Shown here in pieces: positions 17,255 to 24,021 of a stretch of 64,000 nucleotides of DNA. Numbering within the stretch: position 1 is the first letter of the stretch; every line of letters starts with the position of its first letter. The stretch is from Vulcanimicrobiota bacterium (GTDB lineage Bacteria; Vulcanimicrobiota; Xenobia; Xenobiales; JADMJV01), in assembly GCA_019637395.1 (NCBI GenBank), contig JAHBVR010000017.1, forward strand, positions 136,505-200,504, written 5' to 3'. The notes beneath the pieces were generated by a model. The model was not told the DNA's origin and ran no database searches. It was given only the letters and a program-made list of their open reading frames with translations. The translations under genes and the position numbers were made by a program.

Positions 17255-17938
17255 ATGCCGAGACTCTATGTCTTTGCCGAGGGCCAGACAGAACAAACCT
17301 TTGCTAACCTTGTTCTGAGGGACCACCTGGCCTCTTTCGGCGTTTACCTTCAGCCTGCTGTTTTAATTGCCCACGCCCGCAAGAAGGGCAAGACCCACCG
17401 CGGTGGAGGGCGACGCTACCAGCCACTCCGCAAAGACGTGGAAACCTTCCTTCGCCAAGAGAAATCTAACGACGTATTTTTCACCACCATGATTGACCTC
17501 TATGCCCTTTACTCCGACTTCCCTGGCCAGCAGGAAGCCGCCAAACTGAGCCACCTGCCCTACGAGCGGGTGAAGTTTCTTGAGAGCGCCTTTCATCAGG
17601 ATTTGGGAGGAGATCCAAGGCTCATCCCTCACCTGCAGTTGCATGAATTCGAGGCTTGCCTTTATTGCAAACCCGAAGCCTTCGTTGGCTTTTATCCAGG
17701 CACGACAAGAGAAGTGGGCGAGATCCGGGCAATTGCGGAGGCTTACGATAGTCCGGAACTCATCAACGACGGCCAGCATACAGCCCCCAGTAAACGGATT
17801 GCCCAGCACTTCCCCGACTATCTGAAGGCGAAGTCAGTTGTTGGCCCGGCGTTGGCGGCTCAAATCGGCCTTTCTTGCATCCGGGAGCGCTGCCCTCACT
17901 TTGATTTGTGGTTGACGCGGTTGGAGACATTGGTGTGA
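17255..17938 (+). CDS. DUF4276 family TOPRIM-like protein
   Basis: 227 residues. FAEGQTEQTFANLVL at the start carries the TOPRIM-type glutamate; TTMIDLYALY and LHEFEACLYC carry further acidic residues of the DUF4276 pattern. An intervening basic stretch (KKGKTHRGGGRRYQPLRKD) may bind nucleic acid. The gene begins 2 nt after the ATPase stop, so they are almost certainly one transcript and probably one complex. Expected role: nuclease or effector partner of the ATPase. The activity is inferred from fold and context. Confidence 0.85.
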   Translation: MPRLYVFAEGQTEQTFANLVLRDHLASFGVYLQPAVLIAHARKKGKTHRGGGRRYQPLRKDVETFLRQEKSNDVFFTTMIDLYALYSDFPGQQEAAKLSHLPYERVKFLESAFHQDLGGDPRLIPHLQLHEFEACLYCKPEAFVGFYPGTTREVGEIRAIAEAYDSPELINDGQHTAPSKRIAQHFPDYLKAKSVVGPALAAQIGLSCIRERCPHFDLWLTRLETLV

Positions 17939-17942
17939 GCGG

Positions 17943-18254
17943 TCACTGGGTGGCGGCGGTCACCACGCCGTATTCGGCGGTGGTCGTCTGGCTGGCGACT
18001 GATTTTCCGTCTTTGCTGATGTCCACGCCCAGGGTCCCGGCGGCCTGCTTCTTTTGAAAGCTGACGCTGACCAGCGTGCCGCTCTCGGAGTAGGAGGTGG
18101 GGGCGGTGCCTTCCACGCTGCGCTGTTCCGATTTGCCGTCGCGGATGACCATAATGGAGCCGGAGAAGGGGCCGGAGCCGGTGACGTTAATGGTGAAGCT
18201 GCTGTTGCCGGCGCAACCGGCCAGGAGCACGAGAATAGCCAGGATTTTTTTCAT
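17943..18254 (-). CDS. Small lipoprotein of the operator regulon
   Basis: 103 residues starting MKKILAILVLLAGCAGNSS, a clear lipoprotein signal with lipobox LLAGC. The mature part is a single small beta-rich domain (FTINVTGSGPFSGSIMVI, SESGTLVSVSFQKK) that I cannot name. The ATG is preceded by AAAGGACACC. A much longer open frame upstream is not needed and crosses the promoter. It is convergent with DUF4276 (5-bp gap). Its promoter carries the GCGACA-type operator. Confidence 0.75.
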   Translation of the reverse strand: MKKILAILVLLAGCAGNSSFTINVTGSGPFSGSIMVIRDGKSEQRSVEGTAPTSYSESGTLVSVSFQKKQAAGTLGVDISKDGKSVASQTTTAEYGVVTAATQ

Positions 18255-18284
18255 GGTGAGGTGTCCTTTCGAGTGACTTTCCCC

Positions 18285-18319
18285 ATGATAGCGGGCGGCG
18301 CGACAAAAATTGACGCGCC
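18285..18319 (-). promoter_or_regulatory. Operator and -10 box of the lipoprotein gene (site B)
   Basis: Imperfect inverted repeat with outer arms GGCGCG / CGCGCC at 18297-18319, containing GCGACAAAAATTGACGC. On the minus strand TTGTC is followed by 11 nt and TATCAT (18285-18290), the same spacing as sites A, C, D1 and E. Confidence 0.68.
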
Positions 18320-18403
18320 GCGTTTGACTTTCGCATTGGGGACACTTTGAGGCTATCTTTGCCCTCGGACTTGGGGAGCGGAGAAGCAGGTAGACGGCCA
18401 GGC

Positions 18404-19008
18404 CTACTCCTGTAAGGTGCGGAGATACTTTGGGGTGATGCTCCAGCGGAAGACTTCGTAGAGGCGACTTTGAAAATCGCGGAGCAGTTCGGCGATCCGG
18501 GCCGGATCGGCCGGGCGGGTGGCCAGGCTGAAGATATCCGCGTCCAGGAAGTATTGCTGAGGGTTTTCGCGCAGCAGGCTGTGACGCAGGTCTAAGGTCC
18601 AATCGGAATACTCCGCCAGCATCGATTGGACGCATTCCTCTGGCTGGGCAAACTGGGTGGGTCCAGGGAAGCGAAGTCGCGTCTCTCCTTCGGGTGTTGG
18701 AACTGGTTCACATAACGTGCTCCAACTCGGTGCAAATCGGTTAACTGGAGGGTCTCCACGGCGACCGCGAGGATCTTGCCGAAGGTATCGGCCAGGGACT
18801 CTACGACGGCCACACTGTGCTGTTGTGCTCTCACAAAGAGAAAGTCCCGGCCTACCGAAACGGTGACCGGGAGGTCGAGTTCGCCCGAGACCCCTTGTTT
18901 CAGGCGCCGGAGGAAATCGTTGATTTCCCGGTCGCGGTCGGCAAAACGCACGCCGAGCGTGGCCAGAATCAGGGGAATGGTGTTGAACTCAACCGGCCGG
19001 CGCTTCAC
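18404..19008 (-). pseudogene. TIGR04255-like gene, frameshifted
   Basis: Two minus-strand frames join near 18640-18655. The first (from 19008) carries LTDLHRVGARYVNQFQHPKE; the second continues FAQPEECVQSMLAEYSDWTLDLRH and includes DADIFSLATRPADP and VFRWSITPKYLRTLQE. The RVGARYVN segment and the DADIF block resemble the sporadic TIGR04255 family. As joined, the product is about 200 residues, somewhat short. It overlaps the end of the upstream remnant by 4 bp (ATGA), so the two once formed an operon. Confidence 0.5.
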
Positions 19009-19537
19009 CGCAGAGCCAGTTCTCTGCTCTGATCGCTTTGTTCCGCTCCTGTGCGCACATTGGGTTGGGTGGCTTTGGGCTGGGGCTGAACGGCCAGCGA
19101 ATAGAGCCGACCGCGCCCGTCCGATCCCATTCGCCCGGGTAGCTGAATGACCGACCCCTTCAAGACCAGCTCTTTCAGAGCCCGGCTCACCTGGGATCGG
19201 TCTCTATGCAGCCGGTCAGCCAGTTCACCGGATCACGTGGGCCCCAGCGCCAGTTGATCGAGAAGTTCTTCGGCCAGAGTGAGACCGACCTGACTCGGTG
19301 ATGGACGGAGTTGGCCAAACTTTGGAGCTGGCATGGCAGGTGGCCGGCGATGCGATCCAGCCATTTGCATTGGGGGTCCAGCCAGGGGCGGCTGCAGCGC
19401 TCATCAAGGATTAGCAATTCGGGGGTGTGGGGAGTGGCCCTGCCGATTCCGGACAGATCGATTGAACTCGCTGGCCGGGCCCCACGCCAGGGGTGCCCGT
19501 CCGGGGCCGAGGCTTTGCCTCGCCTGGAGGCGGGCAA
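19005..19537 (-). pseudogene. Winged-helix regulator remnant
   Basis: The 3' part encodes GELADRLHRDRSQVSRALK followed by LVLKGSVIQLPGRMGSDGRGRLYSL, a MarR/TrmB-like winged helix with a beta-wing. It is interrupted by an in-frame TGA just upstream of GELAD. Before the stop the frame reads GLTLAEELLDQLALGPT, the expected first helix. Upstream of about 19310 another frame stays open to 19537 but matches nothing I know. Probably a decayed regulator of the TIGR04255-like gene. Confidence 0.5.
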
Positions 19538-19550
19538 GACCCAAACCTTG

Positions 19551-20015
19551 TCAGCGGTGGTGGCGGAAATTCCAGGGGGGGATGGGGCTGGGGTCGTGCC
19601 AGAGGCCGCGGTGTTGTCGTTGGGCTTCGCGTTGGAGGGGCATCCAGTAGGCGGGGTCGCGGCAGTAGCGGGTGAAGACCCAGGCGTGGCCGTTGCGGAC
19701 CTGGAGGGCGTTGACGTTGGTGCCGTCGGGGAGGTAGAGCTGGGCCAGGGTGCGCTGGTAGCGGTCCTGGCCGAGGTCGAGCATCTGGAGCTGGCTGCCG
19801 GGGGGGATTAGTTGGCGCAGGGCCTGGCGGGAGCGGTTGCCGAAGGCCTGTTTCTTCTCGGGGGCGTCGATGCTGTCGAGGCGGACTCGCCGGACACCCT
19901 CCGAGGTTTTCAGGTTGACGGTATCGCCGTCGGTGACGGAGAGGACTCGGGCGGGACACAGGGGTTGAGCCTGCAGGGAGGTGTGCAGGCAGCACAGGAA
20001 CAGTAGCCGGCGCAT
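19551..20015 (-). CDS. Secreted thermonuclease-like (SNase) protein
   Basis: 154 residues. A signal peptide (MRRLLFLCCLHTSLQAQ) precedes one staphylococcal-nuclease domain: VLSVTDGDTVNLKT and RLDSIDAPEKKQAFG carry the calcium and catalytic positions, RYQRTLAQLYLPDG the second arginine region, and REAQRQHRGLW the C-terminal helix. Calcium-dependent nucleases of this family degrade DNA and RNA, here probably in the periplasm or outside. The ATG lies directly after the stop of the WYL regulator gene, so the two are translationally linked and should share the operator at site C. Confidence 0.88.
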   Translation of the reverse strand: MRRLLFLCCLHTSLQAQPLCPARVLSVTDGDTVNLKTSEGVRRVRLDSIDAPEKKQAFGNRSRQALRQLIPPGSQLQMLDLGQDRYQRTLAQLYLPDGTNVNALQVRNGHAWVFTRYCRDPAYWMPLQREAQRQHRGLWHDPSPIPPWNFRHHR

Positions 20016-20016
20016 T

Positions 20017-20952
20017 TCAGGCCAGCCAGGCGGCGGCACGGGCCCGCAGTTTTTCCAGGGCGATTTCCGGGCCGACCAGGCGGCAGTTGGTGAGGCCGAG
20101 GAGCCAGCCGATCAGGGCGTCCAGATCGCGGACCTCCAGGTGGAAATCGCTGTCCTGGAGTTGCTGGCTGGGGTGGACGGGGTTTTCCCGCAGCCACAGA
20201 GCCAGGGCGGGAGATACCTGGCAGTGCACCCGGGTGGGCTGGCCGCCACCGAGATCCCATTTGTGAAAGTGGGGATCGGCTTTGCGTTCGCTGGTGGGGA
20301 TTTCGAAGCGCTCGTTGAGCACCTGCAAGTCGTTGATGCGGTCGGGGCGGAAATTGCGGATTTCCTTTTTCTGGCAGTCCAGGCCGCGCACGTACCAGCG
20401 GTCCTGGAAGAACATCTGCCAGGGTTCGATCAGGCGCCATTGGGGCTCGAGGGCGTCGCGGTTGCGGTAGAAGATGCGCAGGCGGTATTTCTCCACCAGC
20501 GCTTTGCTCAGCGATTCCATGGTGGCGGGAGAAACCGACCAGCCGAACTGAGCCGAGAGCATCTGGGGGAGTTCATTTTTGGCGCGCCGTTCCTGGCCGT
20601 TGATGACCGCATAGTTGAGCTTGTCCCAGCCTCTGCGGGCGATCGAGCCCAGGCCTGAGGCGTCGCCCAGGGCCACCGTCATGGTCAGGGCCAGCGTTTC
20701 CTCCAGATCGAGCAGCGAGGCCGCCTGGCGCTGGCCGGCCATCCAGTAGCGCGGAATTCTTTCGATGTCTCTACTCGACTCGATGGGATAGTTATAGGTT
20801 CGCAGTTGCTCCAGGTCGCGCTGAATGTTGCGCTTGTCGGTCTCGAGTTCGCCCGCCAGTTGGGCCACGGTGAGTCCGCTGGTGGTTTGCAAGCGCGAGA
20901 GCAAGCGCACCAGGCGTTGGAATTTGGATTGGGGGTCTTCTTTTTTCTTCAT
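20017..20952 (-). CDS. WYL-domain transcriptional regulator, candidate master of the island
   Basis: 311 residues. An N-terminal winged helix (residues 10-70, LTVAQLAGELETDKRNIQRDLEQL) is followed by a WYL domain with the WYVRGLD core at 186-192 and the basic NFRPDRI segment. A C-terminal WCX-like region ends the protein. WYL proteins include the DNA-damage activators PafB/PafC and the defence regulators BrxR/CapW, and often sense nucleic-acid ligands. The gene lies downstream of addBA, has its own operator in the 48-bp gap (site C), and is followed at once by the nuclease gene. I infer that it is autoregulated and binds the palindrome found at seven promoters here; no binding data are available. 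Confidence 0.9.
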   Translation of the reverse strand: MKKKEDPQSKFQRLVRLLSRLQTTSGLTVAQLAGELETDKRNIQRDLEQLRTYNYPIESSRDIERIPRYWMAGQRQAASLLDLEETLALTMTVALGDASGLGSIARRGWDKLNYAVINGQERRAKNELPQMLSAQFGWSVSPATMESLSKALVEKYRLRIFYRNRDALEPQWRLIEPWQMFFQDRWYVRGLDCQKKEIRNFRPDRINDLQVLNERFEIPTSERKADPHFHKWDLGGGQPTRVHCQVSPALALWLRENPVHPSQQLQDSDFHLEVRDLDALIGWLLGLTNCRLVGPEIALEKLRARAAAWLA

Positions 20953-20961
20953 GGTGTCTCC

Positions 20962-20993
20962 ACAATACTGGTGAGTGCGACCATTTTTGTCGT
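20962..20993 (-). promoter_or_regulatory. Operator and -10 box of the WYL regulator (site C)
   Basis: On the minus strand ACGACAAAAATGGTCGC (20977-20993) is an imperfect palindrome. Its TGGTC arm is followed by 11 nt and TATTGT (20962-20967). Initiation would occur only a few nucleotides before the ATG at 20952, giving a very short leader. Confidence 0.68.
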
Positions 20994-21000
20994 TTGATTT

Positions 21001-24000
21001 TCAAAGCGTCCCATAGGCTCCTTCGCGCACGCCAAAGATGCCGGCGGAACGGACGGACTCGCCGGTGATGGTGTTCCAGCTGTGGGCGTATTCGCCGATT
21101 TGTTGGGAGTAAGCGACCAGCAGTTCGTGGAGGCGTTTGCGGTCGGTTTTGTAGTCGATCAGGTCCCAGCCGTCTGGCTGGCTCAGCAGCAGGTCGATGA
21201 TTCCGAGGATGAGGTGATCGTCCTGGCGGCGGCCAAAAGGGATTTCCACCAGCCGTTGGCGCGCCTGGCGTACGCAAGACCAGAATTCCGTGGCCTGCAC
21301 GCGCTCGATGACATCGAGCGCCGCTTCCAGGAAGGGGGCGAGCTGGGGAGTTTCCAGGCTGAACCAGCGAGCCAACTGGTGCAATTGGTCGCGGCTGCAG
21401 TCCGGATGCCGCGCCGTATACTCGAGCAGGCGGTGAATCAGGTCGCCCCAGTCTCTGCCCTGCCCTTCGGAAGCATCGAGTGGCAGCGTGCTGCGGAAGC
21501 CGGAGGTTTTATTGTTGGTGGTCACCGCGCTGCGTTTCCAACTGGCCTGGCGGCAGTGTTCGCGAGCCGCCCTCCGGGTATCCCTGGCGGCCTGGAAATC
21601 GCCGGCTTCCATTTCCGGCCAGACCCGCCGGTATTTGTCGGAGGGCGGAGGGATTTGCAGCTCGGGGCATTCGGACAGAAAAGGCGCCAATGGGAGCCAG
21701 GGGCAGTTGGCGGCACCGTGGCTGCCGCTCCAGCCGCTCACCACCAGCATTTCCCGGGCTCTGGTGGTGGCTACGTAGAGCAGTCGCAGGCGCTCGGCGC
21801 TCAGGTAAGCCAGCTCCTGTTCCGCCAGTTGGTGCCAGCCGGGAGGGTGAGCCAGCAGCTTGCGGTAGCGCCGCAGGCAGAAGACGCCCGCACCCTCGGG
21901 AGTCAGGGCGTGATCTACTTGTAGGGGTAGCCCCTGAGCGGGAGCGGCCAGGAAAACCACTTTGGCCTCCAGTCCCTTGGCTTTGTGAAGATTCATGATG
22001 CGCACCGCGTCGCGCTGTCCGCTGTGCAGGTTGCGCGGTTGAATTTGATCGGCTTCCAGCAATTCGACTACTCCTTGCAGCAGGGTGAGTCCGGCTTCTC
22101 CGCGTTCCGTCAGCTCGTCGGCAATCGCCTCCAGTTCGTCGTAACCGTCGAGCCAGGTCAGTCCCAGTTCGGCCATCACCAGATGGGCGGCGGCGCCGGG
22201 GGACAGGGAGCGGATTCTCGCCGAGAGATTCTCTAAAATCGCCAGCGAAGGCATCAGCTCTTCGGCGCCGGTTTCTCCGAGCCCCAGGCGGAGCTCTCCT
22301 CCCGCCTGGCGGTGCAGAAAAAGTTCCGTGTCGCTGTGGCCGAAGAACTTTCCGCGCAGCACGCTGGTCAGCGCTATCGAATCTCCCGGATGGGCCAGGC
22401 TGCGCAGCAGGGCCAGAAAGGAGCGCCCGTGGGCTTCCAGGGGTCTGGGCTCGCCGCTGGAGCGATAGGGGATTCCCAGCTCCTGTAAGGCCTTTTGATA
22501 GATGGCCAGTTCGCCGATGCGACTGGTGAGAATGAGAAAGTCTCCCGGGGTGTAGGGGCTGGCGGAAATGAAGGCGGCCAGTTGCCTGGCTTCGAGGGCG
22601 GGGAGCTCGGTGTGGCGCTGGCTGTCCAGAGTGAGCCGGTAGATGGCGGGGCTGGTGGCGCAGCCGTGGCCAGGGGTCAAGGGGGCGAAGGGAGCCTGCT
22701 CCTGACTGGCCCGAGCGGGGAGGAGTTCGGCGAAGACACGATTCACCCAGGCGCAGATGGAGGCATTGGATCGGAACGAGGTCGTCAATTCCAGCACTGC
22801 GCCCATCGATTGGCGCACCCGGTAATACATTCGCATATCCGCGCGGCGGAAGCGATAGATGGATTGTTTGGGGTCGCCGACCAGAAACAAGCTGGCCGGC
22901 CGTGGCCGTCCCTCCAGCCAGTTTGATAGAGAGCTGGAGTCAGCCGCCAGCCTCAGGAAGATCTCTGCCTGCAGTGGATCGGTATCCTGGAATTCGTCGA
23001 CGTAGAGATGCTGGAAGCGTTCTTGCAGTCGCTCGACCACCTCGGGATGATTTCTCAGCAAGCGCGCGCATTTTCGCAGGAGGTCTTGAAAATTGCTCAG
23101 GCCCAGCTGGCGACGTTCTTCCTGGCAAGCCTGGCGAACGCGCAACAGGAAAGGCAGGCATTGAGCGTAGAGGTGGGCGCGCCAGCCGGCCAGGGCGGGG
23201 GCGACGACGGTGGAGCGAAATTCGTCGACCAGGGGTGTCACTGCCTCCAGAGCTGCATTCTGCAGTGCGCGCTTCTCTCCCCAGTAGCGCTTGACGGGTT
23301 TGGGGTTGGTTTCCCAGTCCGAAAGCAGTTTGATCAGGTCCCGGGCGCTTTCTCGAGAGCTCAGGCGGACTTGCTGCAGCAAGCGTTGCCCTAAAAGCAG
23401 CAGCTTGCAGGTCGGCTCCCCTGCGCAGGCGGGAAGTTGCGGTTGCAAAAGCGCGCTGAAATTTTCCACCGCGCGCCAGATGGTTTCCGAGCAGGGGCGT
23501 TCCGCCGGCGGCTGCAGGTAGTCCAGGTCGCTCTGCTCGGAGAGCCCGTAGAGGGCGGGCAGAAGCTCCAGCCAGCTGGCGCCGTACTCGGCCAGCAGCC
23601 GAACCAGGCGGCGCCCCTCGGCGTCCTCCAGGTGACTGCGCAGCACCCGGCGCTGCAGGGTTTCATCTTCTCGTTGCTCGATTTCTCGGAAAGCCGGAGA
23701 GATGCCCGACTGGACCGGGTATTCTCGCAGCAACTGGCCGCAGAAAGAATGGACGGTGCCGACAAACATTTCGGGGAAGCGGGCCAGAGCGGGGGAAGCT
23801 GACTTTTCCAGTTCGAGACGGAGCCGGGCGCTCAGTTCGGCAGCGGCTTTGCGCGTGAACGTCACGGCCGCGATTCGCTCGATGGGGTAGCGCCCCCGGG
23901 TTACTCCGGCCACGAGGCGCGCGACCAGGCAGTGAGTCTTTCCCGATCCGGCCGAGGCTTCGACCAGAAAATTGCTCTCCAAATCGGTGACGATTCGGCG

Positions 24001-24021
24001 TCTGGCCTCGGCGTCGTTCAA
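21001..24021 (-). CDS. addA: AddA-like UvrD helicase-nuclease
   Basis: 1006 residues. Superfamily 1 helicase: Walker A ASAGSGKT (22-29), AAVTFTRKAA motif Ia, DEFQDTDP motif II (342-349), LFLVGDPKQSIYRFR motif III, AVRIMNLHKAKGLE motif V and LLYVATTRARE motif VI. The C-terminus has a RecB-type nuclease: GIIDLLLSQPDGWDLIDYKTD near 935-956. With AddB it should form the heterodimer that resects double-strand DNA ends, recombines at Chi-like sites and degrades foreign linear DNA. Its start overlaps the addB stop by 4 bp. Its location between CRISPR effector and adaptation genes is unusual; RecBCD/AddAB products are known to feed spacer acquisition in other systems. Confidence 0.92.
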   Translation of the reverse strand: MNDAEARRRIVTDLESNFLVEASAGSGKTHCLVARLVAGVTRGRYPIERIAAVTFTRKAAAELSARLRLELEKSASPALARFPEMFVGTVHSFCGQLLREYPVQSGISPAFREIEQREDETLQRRVLRSHLEDAEGRRLVRLLAEYGASWLELLPALYGLSEQSDLDYLQPPAERPCSETIWRAVENFSALLQPQLPACAGEPTCKLLLLGQRLLQQVRLSSRESARDLIKLLSDWETNPKPVKRYWGEKRALQNAALEAVTPLVDEFRSTVVAPALAGWRAHLYAQCLPFLLRVRQACQEERRQLGLSNFQDLLRKCARLLRNHPEVVERLQERFQHLYVDEFQDTDPLQAEIFLRLAADSSSLSNWLEGRPRPASLFLVGDPKQSIYRFRRADMRMYYRVRQSMGAVLELTTSFRSNASICAWVNRVFAELLPARASQEQAPFAPLTPGHGCATSPAIYRLTLDSQRHTELPALEARQLAAFISASPYTPGDFLILTSRIGELAIYQKALQELGIPYRSSGEPRPLEAHGRSFLALLRSLAHPGDSIALTSVLRGKFFGHSDTELFLHRQAGGELRLGLGETGAEELMPSLAILENLSARIRSLSPGAAAHLVMAELGLTWLDGYDELEAIADELTERGEAGLTLLQGVVELLEADQIQPRNLHSGQRDAVRIMNLHKAKGLEAKVVFLAAPAQGLPLQVDHALTPEGAGVFCLRRYRKLLAHPPGWHQLAEQELAYLSAERLRLLYVATTRAREMLVVSGWSGSHGAANCPWLPLAPFLSECPELQIPPPSDKYRRVWPEMEAGDFQAARDTRRAAREHCRQASWKRSAVTTNNKTSGFRSTLPLDASEGQGRDWGDLIHRLLEYTARHPDCSRDQLHQLARWFSLETPQLAPFLEAALDVIERVQATEFWSCVRQARQRLVEIPFGRRQDDHLILGIIDLLLSQPDGWDLIDYKTDRKRLHELLVAYSQQIGEYAHSWNTITGESVRSAGIFGVREGAYGTL

